This document shows, piece by piece, positions 9,546 to 21,011 of a DNA stretch of 64,000 bases. This stretch comes from Komagataella phaffii GS115. Its lineage: Eukaryota; Ascomycota; Pichiomycetes; Pichiales; Pichiaceae. The translations under genes were made by a program, and so were the position numbers. The first letter of the stretch is position 1. The number at the start of each line of letters is the position of its first letter. The notes below the pieces were generated by a model, which saw only the letters and a list, made by a program, of their open reading frames with translations, did not search any database and had not been told where the DNA came from. Where the stretch lies: positions 248,001 through 312,000 of the forward strand of contig NC_012963.1 in NCBI RefSeq assembly GCF_000027005.1, in the 5' to 3' direction.

Positions 9546-12500
9546 TTAGTAGAATGGACACCACCCAAGATACAGTAGTGACAAGTTTGCCGGATCGGTT
9601 GCCTCCTGAATTAACTCACGGACAACGGCTTCAGTACTTAGTCCATCGGCAAACAACTTTCTCAAAACTCCTTCAATCGCTATTTGGGCTTCTGAACCAT
9701 CTCGTTGAGCTTTCACAGCTGCCTCTATATTCTCCATCTCCTGAATACGGTGTCTTCTAATGGGAGAGACGGACCATGAATAAAGTGGATCATACCTCAA
9801 AACATCTAGAATGCTCTTGATATTCTCACTATGTTCTCTTAAAACTTGGAAACAATGCTCAGCACTAGTTTGAAAACAGCCTTGAACACCTGTTATACCA
9901 AAGCCGTCAACGATGTCCCTTGTTAATCTAAAAGGAACAGTTTCTGGTAATGGAAGAAGTTTTCCTTGGTCAAAAGCAACTCCAAGATCAATGTGGATTG
10001 GATCCCCGCTGAATAAATCCAGCAGGATGTTATTGTTGTGTCTATCGCCTAGCCCCAGCACATGTCCTGTGATTGAGGTGCTGGATATCCCATGCGTATA
10101 ATTCATTCTGGTAGAAAACCATGTCTCTGGATTAAGGAATGTACTGAAGAAAAAATTTCGTAGTACTGGGTGGACATTCTTGCATATTTCTTGATAAACT
10201 ATTAACCTCTCTTCGTTACTTTGATCTTGAACTTCCTTCATCTTCAATCTTGCCTCTTCAAAAGATAAAGTGTCAGATTGGGAATGTAATTTCCGAAGAA
10301 TATCATTCAATGCGATGGAATTGTCAACAAATTCAATAATTCCACTTTGAGGACCTAAAGGAACAACTTTATAAGTACGGATATTTAGGTTCCTTTTTCT
10401 AGTGTTCTTATCCCTTGCGAATAGACTATTCACTTTTGCAAACACTTGTTCCATGATGGCATCTTGCCTTAGATCATCAGTACCCCCTTTCAACAATATT
10501 TTATGAGACTTTCCGTTGGAAAGCTTAATATTCATTATCTTTGGTAGACTTATTCCGCTTCTTGCGACCTTAATCACTTCTTCAACTGAGGATATGGTGA
10601 CCATTTCTGAAACTCTATATTGGCCATCTTTCTTAATGGGTATTGTGCACGTTGGAGGTGTGACGTCTAGTTGAGGTAATGTTGAAGTCCACCAACGTCC
10701 ATTGGTAATTGACCTCAAAGAAATTTCTGTTACCTTCCCAAGCTTCAATCCAGCCAGAGCAACAGCTTTATCGCAAAATTCATCAAGTTTACTAAGTATT
10801 CTATGATTGAAACCGGTATCTCTAAGTTGTAATTTTTCCCAGACCTTATTAGCAGCCTCATTCCGAGAAGTCACGGAGAGATCATTTGAAAAGTCATTCA
10901 ATCTTAAAGATTTCAACATGTAGAGCGTGTGAAAGGGATGCATGTAACTAAGTTCTAATATTAAAGTCTTCAGGTTTCTCTGAAAGTTGGAATCCTCATC
11001 AAGGAGCCGGGACATTAATTGATTTATCCAAGTGATAAACTTGTACAGAGGAACGTCCATAAGTTTCCTGTGAATTACTTTGTTCAGTTTGTCATCTGAA
11101 CTGTGCTCTAACCATAGTCCACAGAAACGATCAACGTCTGTATTGTCATAGCAATCATGAACGCTAATCGTTTTGAGGTAGAACATGATGGAAGTTTCAA
11201 TGTAGCGCCTACGTGACTTGGAGATTGCTTCGTATTCCTTATAATTTGCCTTGAATTGTTTCTCTATTCTCTTGTAAACTCGAGTTGCCTCTTTTCTTTC
11301 CTCTTTATCATTACCTTTATTGTGTACAAATTCTGAGAGATCATTCAATTCCTTTTTTTGTTGTTTGTAGTACTTTTCCATTTTACTAATAGACTCATCG
11401 ATTGATTTTGTCAATAATTGTTTATCACAAAAGTTGGCTATGACATGATAGATTTGGGCTCTATCTATGGGTTCAACATCGTCAAGACTAGTTTGTAACA
11501 TGGGGGTCACCATATCTTTCATAATCGAAGCCGCTGTATCTTGTCTTGACACAGACATCCATTCTATCAGTATCGATTGAAGTAGCGGTCTTGGTTTTTC
11601 TAACAATTTGAAGGAGAAGGAGGAGATGTGTGGCAAAACTTTTTGGTTGTCTATAATTTCTTTTAGCGCTGTAACAGAGAAACTGGATTGTTGTAGTTGC
11701 CAAAATGAAGCTGCTAAGTAAAACTTGGAGATGTCTTTGACGAATGTAATTACGGAACTGTCAGCCTCGTTGGGGAAATCTCGAGAGATACTGTCCATGA
11801 AAGTTGATGCAAAGACTGATTTCTGTATCTCTCCTTCCTTCTTAGCTAGATTGAAATACCTAGCAAGTTCAGCTAGCATTGAAAGTTTCAGATTAGTAGT
11901 GCTCAGTCTCTTAGAACCCACTAGTAACTCCAACGCAGTCTTTCTACCCAACAGCAGATGGTCTGATTGCTCGACATCTGCGTTGTCTAGCCACTTTGTA
12001 TTGCTTGAATAATGATTTAACTCTTTGGCCAAATTAGAATCGTTCAACCTATCTAGCTCTTCTATTGATCTGATAACTGCTAGACAGTTGAACCAGCTTT
12101 TAAGATTCTGCTTCTTGAAGATGGTCTTGCGGATGAACTTGGGCTTGTCAACCAAGCATTTTCTTAATGAGTCTTCACATATCAAACGGAGTTCATTGGG
12201 TCTTTCATTTATTTCCTTTAGCAGTTTGAAAATAGATTTATCAATTGTATCCAGCTCTTGAGGAACTGGAACGTCCCATTGACTCAGTCTCCAACTCCAA
12301 CAATATTGATCCTCTAAAATTTGGGTACCTGCAACACTATCCTGCTTACTCTCTGAAAGATACTCTCCAGTAAGTTTCGATAAACTAGTCATTCCGTCGG
12401 ATAACATGGTATGAGCCAACCGATTGGTTTGACCTGTTTTGCTTTTTCGAATAAAACTAACATCAAAATTGGCGATATCAAACACCATATTCTTCCATCG

Positions 12501-15500
12501 ATCCTCCGTCGATTGGCTCAACATATCCACTGCATAATCAATATTTGTTTTTACAGGTAATCCTCGTAAAATGTCTGCTTCATCAACGTCATGATACAAG
12601 ATCCGAAGAAAAGGAGAGTGATTTCCCAGGCTAAACTCAGCGGGAGACATGTTTGTATGATAATCTTCAAAAAGCACTAAACTTATTTTCGGCTTTCTTG
12701 CATATTGAGCCAGCTTGATAATGACCGGAAAGTTCATTCCTCTGTAGAGCTTTTCCATTGCCTTTATTTTCTTGTAAAAACCAACTCTGATCAGTAAGAT
12801 CAGCTCAAGAATGAGATTGATTGAATCACTGGAAAGAGTTTCCTTCTTGATCTGAAAAAATTGGTCTATGATGACATGCATATGATGTATAGCTTCTTTC
12901 GATGTAGCTACGTAAAATAGAACCAGTGGTAGGAAAATCTTCGAAACTATGTGCGGACTATTGTGAACAAGTATGGCAAACAACTTAATAACTGGGATTG
13001 AGTCTGAAATTTCATTTATGATTGCCATGCATACATCACTAATCCACTGACCAGATACCAGTGATGAATTGCTTACAGCACTAATATGAAATTCTGATAT
13101 CTTTTTCTTAAAGAAACTCTTTCCATACGTTTCAACTTCAGAAGATGCCAACAAACATGTGTGATAGTGCAGAGGAAGAATATATTCCTTCGACTTTTTC
13201 AACGTATCGAAATTCAACATGGACCTCAAATGTTTTGAGTCAAAATTTGTTGTCAGAAGAAGGGCTCCAATTACAGACTCATAATGTGATTTCTCTAGGT
13301 TTGAAGCTGGATCTGAGTTTTGGAGTAGTTCAGCTACCAAGAGGTCAAATCTATCAGTTGCTTTCGGAAAGATATTGGATGTGTCTTCCAGTAGCTTGGA
13401 ATCCAGTTCAATAGAGCTCATAGTTGCGATTTGTCCAGTTGTCAAGTAGTAGTGGCCTAAAATTCTAGCTCTCCACAAGTTAAAAGCGTTGGAGTAAATG
13501 TCTGTATCGTTAATCCCAGTCAGCATGCTTATCAATTGGTTATCTAGGACTTCTATGTCAAGCGCAAACGAAGTCTGGTTCGTGAAATCCATCATCAAAG
13601 AGACCAGTAAAACTATAGCATTCTTGAGTGGTTTTTGTTCAAAAGTTTCAGAAAAAAGTAGTAATTCCTCCAAAAAAGATGCATCGAGTTTAAATGGTTG
13701 ATCCTTCAAAACGTTTAAACAACGTTCATACACATTCGCCTTGATCGTTAGTTCAGATTCTTCTTCTGTCAACTGGGTTAAATACTGAACCCAATAATCA
13801 CTAGGATGTCTATGTTGACTTTTCCACAACAAGGCGTAAGCAATTGGAATCAATGAAACGGCCGCAGAAGAGGATTCTTTCAATACCTCTACTATTAAGA
13901 GGCTGACTTGCTCATGAGTTTCTTTGACAACCAAAAGCGGAGACAAACTGATAAGTAGTTCAATGATGTGCTTGAAGCCAAACGAAGCTGGAGCTATGAG
14001 AACTAAGAACATAATCTTCTGAATGAAATGTTTCTTCTTGATGATATTATCTGTCAATTCTATCTGCACTAAACATCTCCTCAATAAGAAAAATATAACT
14101 GGACCAGTCCAAAAGAGGTCCTGAGTTTGATAATACTTTTCAATGATAGCTTTAAAAAAATGCAATGATGTCTTGGAAGAAATAACGGGATCAGGCAGAA
14201 TTCTTAGACCAGTGGAAATAGTAAGAAATACATGGTTAGGTTTCCCCAGCATATCTCCGATTCTACTCAAGTCTGAAAAATCTGTGAACTTTAAAACCTG
14301 CCAAATAACAAAAACCAAATGCAACTTTATCTCTTCTGTGAGCCTCTTATCGTTCCCTAAAAGTTTCCTCAGAGTAGAAAATATTTCATCCCTCACTCCA
14401 CCACTGGTGAATGAAAGAGCTATGCTCAATGGAAATGATTCTCCAACGATGTCTGGGATACAGGTTCCACTAGTGTTGATCAACTCAGTTAAATCCTGGA
14501 TTCTATCCTTTGAGAGATAAACAGCTGCAACTTCTTTTCTATTAGTCCTAAGAAACTCATTGAAAGACTTAAATCCCAACAGATCAAATGGAACTTTCTT
14601 GAAAGAGATTCCCTTTTCAACCCATAGTTTGAACATTTTCAAATTTATCTTGCTGAAAAGGTGCTTGATCGAACTTTCATTTCCAAGGTTGCTTATGAGC
14701 TTAAAAGAAGAAGGCAGATAGCACTTTACATGAGCAAAACTTGAAAGTCCGAGTAAGCTATGCAAAACTTGAGCTAGTATGTCATCACTAGAGAGACTCA
14801 AGGACGTCAAGAAGAGGCAAAAAGTTGCAGATTTCTCCACAGTTTCCTGGGGAGTTCCAAAAACTTTCTCCAGCTTTTCATAGTAATCTTGCTGATCTCT
14901 ATATGGTAGCTTTGTCAAGAGAGATCGAAGGCCATTGGAAATCGAAATTTTGAAGAAATTATTGTCGTAGGATGTGAAAAGCTCTAAAAACCTTACAACA
15001 CCATATCCATTACCCGAGCTCGCCGCATCAAGCCCCAGCTCGGCTAAATGCAGATAAAGATTCCCCACTTCTATGAGGGCCATTTCAGTGGAGATCAAAT
15101 GTGTTTGTTGTAAACGTATAAAAAAATTGCAGATGTCAGTACAGTCTTGTTCAAGGGAACCACCCAGCCAAACTTCAGAAAGACTCCTTAATAATTTACA
15201 GCCTGTCACAATAGTTGACTCTAGCCTCTCTGTACTATAATTTGTTAATAGTTTTCCAGCAAACAAACGAACGAATTTAGAGAGCGCAGGGGGTGACAAG
15301 TCCCTCACAAATCTTGATTCCTTCTCCAAGACTGCTACTACACACGAGCAACCAATAAGTAGAGATTCTTTAGATGTTAACTCTTGAAGAATCATTAGTA
15401 TTTTATGGAAAGAGTCGTCAAACGTTAAAGCTTGTAGGAAAAAGTTTATCATCCGGTTCTCTGGAGTCTCTTTTAGTTGAACAACATCCCACCTGACTTT

Positions 15501-18264
15501 ACTGGCTAGATCTTTATGGGGGAGATCATCAAAATCATCTTCCCCAAAACTATGATCCAGATTAAGCTCCTCATTTAAAACTTCAGGTGTTGAATTTCTT
15601 GAAGGCGAGTTAAGATAGTTAATACAATCAGCCAGAAGATCGTCCACATCAACCTTTTGTACAATAAAATGAATAGAATCATTATTGATACAACCTTGGT
15701 TCACAAGCTTGAAGAGCTCAAAAAAAAACTCTTCCCGTTCAGTCTCAATTTTTGCCAACTGCTTGGAGAGAATATCATTTACTTTGTATTCAATTGAAGA
15801 AAGATAGTTGACTGTGTTTGAATTGCCCTCAATCCTTTCTCGTAAACGAAGTAATAAACACAGTTCGAAAGAATAGTTCTCGGACGAAGACCTCATATCG
15901 TCTATTTTCTTAAAGAGACTTGTAAATAGCAGGTCGATTTGCTCCAAGTTTTGGGACAGTTGTGAAGTAGTATATTCGAAAGTTTGACTTGCTGCCTTCT
16001 GAGAAACTGTTTGATTTAAAATGAAACTAGTTAAAGGAGCATAGGCAACTTTAAGATCCATATAGGCAGCAAAAGTTCTATTACGAACAGTTATAGGGCT
16101 AGAAATGATGGAGATTGCAATCGGAGTTGCCAGCCATGATATAAAATCAACCAGCAGAGGATAATCTTCCTCTTGTATACTCCATGAAAAAGTGTTCCAT
16201 TTTGAAAACAACCAAAGTTGAATCTTCAGGGTCAGCCTTGTTCGTGAAGAAGATTTTAAAGATTTTATAAGCTTAGACTCTAGTTCACTAACTTGTAGCC
16301 AGAAAAAAAGAGACTCCTTACTAACAATGGAAGGACCGTTGAATTCAGATATATCAATCATTCCTTCAAAAAGTGCAATGATGTTTTCGTCAAAACTCCA
16401 AGTATCAATGAATTTTTGGTTCATGGACGTTTTGGAGCTAAGATATATAAGTTCGGATAATACCAGAGAGGAAATTCTCACAGTAGATACTTCCTTCAGC
16501 GATTCTAAGGAGTACTTTACCAATTGATAGACAGTATTTCGATCTGTAAAAGTGTCTCCAGGATCTTCACATCGACGTTCATGACTCAATAAAGAACGAA
16601 TACATAGTAGTGACCAAAAAGAAAGTGAAGGAATTTGTATTTCCAAGACCCTTAGTAGAGGCGGTAGGATGCTCATACCTGATACCGTCCTCCGGCTATC
16701 ATGCATTGATTCTGGATAATTGACGTTCTTCTCCAAATGAAAAGAACATAGTTGGAGACCAAGCAAAATAGTGCTGGTCTCGTTAGAAGTTATCATGGAG
16801 AGCAAAAGTTCTTCTACTGTTTCGGCAGCATGCAATATATTTTCAAGAGTGTCTGGTTGTGATGTTTTCCGTCTTTTTCTAGCTGGAGGATGGAGTATAT
16901 TGCTTCTAGAAATGGACTGGGAGACTGAATCGTTCGATCTGTACATTCGATTTAGAATTTCAACCACCCCAGAAGCTAACAACCACCCTTTTGGGGATGA
17001 GGATGAGTCAAGATAGATGTGATTCAACGCAAACCAGTTCAGCTGTTCAGAGGGAAAAAGGAATAAACCAATGTTTTGTACGTTGAGTTGAAATTCTGTA
17101 TTTTCTCCCAGCAGTCTCAGCAAACGGATCACTAGTTGAGTCAACTCACCTGAATTTGAGTTAGTGATAGGATCAACTGGCTCAGAGTTTTCTGCAGATG
17201 CAAAAAGCGACAATGAAGAGTCAGGCAAATTTAGTTCATTGAGATCATGGGATCTAAAGTTCCAATCATCGCCAATAAGTTTGGGGAAATGTGAGAGGTC
17301 AATAAAGTCAGGTATTAAATTCAAGAAAATCACCAGTTGATCCTTGAGAGAGTCTATATTGAAGTACTCAGTATGATTGAGGTAAGATACTCCGAGTTTG
17401 TATAATTGATGGCAGTATTTGATGTTAACAATGGAAGTATTGGTTAATAGTTTGTTGATTATCTGAAAGATTAACACAATCGTGTATGAAGCACGCCTTG
17501 TGTGAACAAAATAGTTAGAGTAATAAAAATGAACTGAATTTATGATGGAAAAAATATGATCATTGTTGGTAAAAATGGACAGGTTTGACGAGTCTTCTGG
17601 GTTTATTAGAAGACACAATGAAACCAGTAGTTCTCGTATAAGTCTCTCATTAAGAGCAGTGCGGGAAGCTTCCAGCTTCGTTGAGTCCAGCAAATGAAGA
17701 CATTTTAGTATGAAAGACAGGACGGAGTCTAGAAACTCCACGTTCAAATGATTTCTGAAGGGATACAACTCCAAGAGGAATGCTAATGATTTGAAACTAT
17801 TCAGGGCAACTGGTAGCACTATAATTGAATCTCCAGAGTCTAATTGAGACAAACTACAATCCATAATCCCTCCAAGAAAGGACTGATAGTGTTTGGTTTT
17901 GATTTTTGGTAGCACATTGGAGAGTTTAAAGAGTGCGGATAGAATCCGCCTTATGCTGTTTGAACTCCTTTCCAACCTTGTATCAACTGTCCTGTTGGCA
18001 TTATTGACCAGAAGAGATTTCAGATACAAAGTCTTTTCAATGTCAATGGCTGCACAAATGGAGTCAATGACCAGTAATATGCCGGAAACTTGAGACTTAT
18101 CTGTGTTATACGACCAGGAAGAATCAATCTGATCCAACTGATCTAGTGCCTCGTTCCTGTCTTTGATCTTGGTAGATCTCAATAAAACTATGAGGTTAGA
18201 ACATGTAATGGAATTGGAACATATATTACTCACTGGACAGTGCCTTGTAATCAATTGTAGGCAT
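9546..18264 (-). CDS. TEL1: Tel1/ATM checkpoint kinase (PIKK), two exons
   Basis: Complement of join 9546..18187 and 18234..18264, 2890 residues. Tel1 is the ATM orthologue: recruited by MRX to DNA ends, it phosphorylates SQ/TQ sites and maintains telomeres. C-terminal blocks are clear: LLKGGTDDLRQDAIMEQVF (ATP-binding loop), HVLGLGDRHNNNILLD (catalytic loop), IHIDLGVAFDQGKLLP (DLG metal site) and the terminal FATC ending LYLGWCPFY. The remaining 2,400 residues are helical solenoid and FAT domain. The long open frame has no ATG for its first 130 codons. A 46-nt intron (minus strand GTGAGT from 18233, branch TTCTAAC, acceptor TAG at 18188) links it to ATG at 18264, giving MPTIDYKALSILLRSTKIKD, which supplies the N-terminal TAN motif (LLRSTKIKDRNEALDQL). 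Branch-to-acceptor spacing is short (about 8 nt). Confidence 0.94.
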
Positions 18265-18341
18265 GACAAAGCATTTCAAGTAGTTGGTCTGGAGGAAACG
18301 AAGAGATCACTTGTGAGATACTTCAAGAGCCATACATCATA

Positions 18342-18349
18342 TTACGTAA
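18342..18349. promoter_or_regulatory. TTACGTAA palindrome upstream of TEL1
   Basis: Perfect 8-bp palindrome 78 bp upstream of the proposed TEL1 ATG, inside the 206-bp gap between TEL1 and the 3' end of RPL23. It matches a fungal Yap-type bZIP site; use is inferred. Confidence 0.35.
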
Positions 18350-18470
18350 AACCAGAGCGCTTCTAGACATCAGTCTACAATCTACTTTATTCACCTACTC
18401 ATTGTATTGTTTAAATAAGAGATAACCCAAAGCACTAATTTTTTTTTGATATTACTATGATATTATTCAT

Positions 18471-19147
18471 TTAAACAACAACACCAGAGTTGGAAGCAAT
18501 TCTTGGCCACAAGTCGGCACATTCCTTACCGACTGGACCGGTAATGGCAGAACCCTTCATCTCACCTTTAGGGTTGACAATGACACCTGCGTTGTCCTCA
18601 AAGTACAAGAAGACACCGTCCTTTCTTCTCCAGGTCTTAGATTGTCTGATGACAATAGCTGGCATGACCTTCTTTCTCAATTCAGGCTTACCTTTCTTGA
18701 CAGTGGCCATGACCATGTCTCCAACAGAGGCGGCTGGCAATCTGTTCAATCTGGCACCAACACCCTTTACGGCAAGGATGTACAAGTTTCTGGCACCACT
18801 GTTGTCGGCGCAGTTAATGATGGCTCCTACTGGGAGACCCAACTATATGGATGTTAGTAAAAATGACTATTGATAATGCAAAAAGTACAGGGAAAGCAAG
18901 TTCAACCACTTCTGTTGGATGGCATACAATCAACACCCTTTCTCTGGCTGAGAGTGGATATTGCTCCGAAATCAAACACTACATGGTTGCCCTAAAATGA
19001 AATTGGATAATGTCAATAACTTGTAAGATTCTCACAAATAATACACCCTGATCGCTTAAAACATCTCATTCTGCTTTCCCCTATGATAGCTCTAAAATCA
19101 CATACTGACATACGGAATTTGTTACCTGAAGCTCCTGAACCTGACAT
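18471..19147 (-). CDS. RPL23: 60S ribosomal protein uL14 (Rpl23), two exons
   Basis: Complement of join 18471..18842 and 19106..19147, 137 residues, exactly the size of yeast Rpl23. Exon 1 encodes [14 protein letters not shown] and ends before donor GTATGT; exon 2 starts [22 protein letters not shown]. The intron is 263 nt with TACTAAC (plus 18853-18859) and TAG acceptor, several times longer than the other introns here, as is common for ribosomal protein genes. uL14 sits at the subunit interface near the GTPase-associated region and contacts 18S rRNA. Intron position matches the S. cerevisiae RPL23 genes. It is divergent from SLX8 across 325 bp. Confidence 0.98.
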
Positions 19148-19472
19148 AGTTGATGATTATGTTATTGAGGTAAAAGTTGGATATTTTTTTTAACGAAAAC
19201 TAATTACTGTCGTGCGATGAATCAAAAATTGCTGCTCTGGGTTCGTTTGAAATGTAGGACAATAGGTGCAGTTCGCGAATCTTTGAAACAAAACCCGAAG
19301 AGAGCCCTGAACAAGTGCACGTGATGATTACTAAGACTGTTCCTCTTATCTATCCTGCCTCTACCTCCCCTCTGAATACATTAAGACTACATCGGATAAG
19401 CAGGGTTTCCATCAGCACTGGATCATCAACTGCTTGTAAATTAGAGCTTATTCAAGAATGTCAAGTTAAAGA
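19148..19472. promoter_or_regulatory. Divergent promoter RPL23/SLX8 with a 3-codon uORF
   Basis: 325 bp shared by two outward-facing genes. A minimal upstream ORF, ATG TCA AGT TAA (19458-19469), ends three bases before the SLX8 ATG at 19473. No further gene is seen. Confidence 0.45.
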
Positions 19473-20054
19473 ATGAATGCACAGGAAGATTCACTTTTTA
19501 CTCCGGTTGAGGATTCTGACCAGGAGTTCATTACACCAATTGATGGCAGCAGTAGCCCTCTAAGCGATGTTGTGGATACTGGATCTGAACAAGAGGAGAA
19601 TCAGCAGATCGTGATTAATGACGATGAGCAAAGAGATCGCACCAATAAGAGAAAGCATTCTGTTTTGGAAGTACCCGACGGGTCAGATACTGAGGTGTCT
19701 AGTGGAGACGAGATAGAGGAGGAGGAGGAGGAAGAGGAGGAAGATGTTATTGTGCTGGGATCCGATGGCGAAAAAGATCCAGCTGCTAACAAATCGACTA
19801 TAGAACTGTTAGAGGCGTCTGCAAAGAGAAAGGATAATCAAAAGCTGTTCAAGATGACAGAATGTCCTATTTGTTTTGACGCCATCAACGAAGCGGTAGT
19901 CACGCCATGTGGTCATATATTTTGTGCCAATTGTATCTATAGAGCCATGGCAAGCTCTAAACCTAATAATGCTCAGTCCCAGCAGGGGCATTGTAGTTTG
20001 TGTCGCAAAGTGATGTCATGGAATGGACTGGTGCATTTGAAGATGCGCAGATAG
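19473..20054 (+). CDS. SLX8: RING-finger SUMO-targeted ubiquitin ligase, Slx8-like
   Basis: 193 residues. The C-terminus holds a C3HC4 RING (131-178): CPIC, then CGHIFCANC and CSLC, with the VTPCGHIFC core typical of Slx8/RNF4. Two hydrophobic cores flanked by acid, QQIVINDDE (45-53) and EDVIVLGSD (90-98), look like SUMO-interacting motifs; a Glu run lies before the second. Slx8 with Slx5 ubiquitylates SUMO-modified proteins at damaged DNA and nuclear pores. The protein is shorter than S. cerevisiae Slx8 and ends soon after the RING, as usual in this family. RING plus SIM architecture supports the call; other small RING proteins are possible. Confidence 0.72.
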   Translation: MNAQEDSLFTPVEDSDQEFITPIDGSSSPLSDVVDTGSEQEENQQIVINDDEQRDRTNKRKHSVLEVPDGSDTEVSSGDEIEEEEEEEEEDVIVLGSDGEKDPAANKSTIELLEASAKRKDNQKLFKMTECPICFDAINEAVVTPCGHIFCANCIYRAMASSKPNNAQSQQGHCSLCRKVMSWNGLVHLKMRR

Positions 20055-20251
20055 CGAAGTGAAGCGCCCCTACCCAGAAGACCCCAACTACAGAGCATTC
20101 TCGTTTACGGCTCAGTTCCCCGTCCACAAAGAGATACCTTGCATCCTATACCTGGGGATGCTTTTTCGGCTGACGTTGTTGCTAGCTTTTTTTTACCTAC
20201 TGGAGTGGTATCAACTGATACGATTATACACGAGAGGTTAAGATCGGGCAC

Positions 20252-20911
20252 ATGAATATATGCGATCCAACACATGCTGAAAACAATAATCAATTTGAAG
20301 ACGCTGCCGTAATTACCATCGACAAATCTCCTGTTGAAATAAGGAACCACAGTTTGACAACGGGTTCCAACGCTAAGCTCATGAGTAATGTTGGTAGCGG
20401 ATTGTGTCAATATAGGACAGTCACATTGGGGAAGTTTCGGGGAACCTTTGATGACAGAGGCAAAAGATGTCATCGAAACCATGAGTGGAGCAAGCTATGC
20501 AGGCTTTGTGTGAATTTACCAATTAAACCCTCCAGCTTGAGTTACTGTACAGAGAAATCTATTGTAGAAAATGAGCCATTCCAAACGCACATCTCTCATG
20601 GCTCAACGATAAGAGTTAGACCAAATCGAAACAGGAAAAAAAGTACTAACGAACTGCCTGATATAAACCATATTCTGAGTAGCTGGGGCAAGTTGACGTG
20701 GTCATTGGGGAATCGTTGTGATGCAGAAGATGCATTGTCAGGGTCCACATCAAGTCCATCAACAACTAGAAGGCGCTTGAGGCTACATGTCAACAACACT
20801 TGCAGTTCATATCTGACACTTTTCAACGACTCTATTCCTGCAGATTCAACTTGTTCCTCTTCTCTCCGCAAATTTCGGATCTTTCGCCGATCTATCAGTA
20901 ATGGTTACTGA
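20252..20911 (+). CDS. Unassigned 219-residue ORF
   Basis: ATG-initiated open frame with no family I recognise. It is Ser/Thr/Arg/Asn-rich, contains a CRLC pair near the middle, and has a basic end (FRIFRRSISNGY). No transmembrane segment or repeat is seen. It lies 197 bp after SLX8 and 100 bp before the next gene, on the same strand. Length is above chance for this base composition, but low complexity and lack of domains leave it open whether it is translated; it may be fast-evolving or spurious. Confidence 0.35.
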   Translation: MNICDPTHAENNNQFEDAAVITIDKSPVEIRNHSLTTGSNAKLMSNVGSGLCQYRTVTLGKFRGTFDDRGKRCHRNHEWSKLCRLCVNLPIKPSSLSYCTEKSIVENEPFQTHISHGSTIRVRPNRNRKKSTNELPDINHILSSWGKLTWSLGNRCDAEDALSGSTSSPSTTRRRLRLHVNNTCSSYLTLFNDSIPADSTCSSSLRKFRIFRRSISNGY

Positions 20912-21011
20912 CGGGACGTAAATACTTATTAGGTAAGACTTATCGCTAAACATACGAAAAACAATACAATAATTCCGAGTTGATACTCGTATTTGCTCCG
21001 ATCCCCTATTA

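Noticed and set aside
18843..19105. snoRNA hosted in the RPL23 intron
   Set aside because: No RTGATGA/CTGA pair or H/ACA arrangement was seen.
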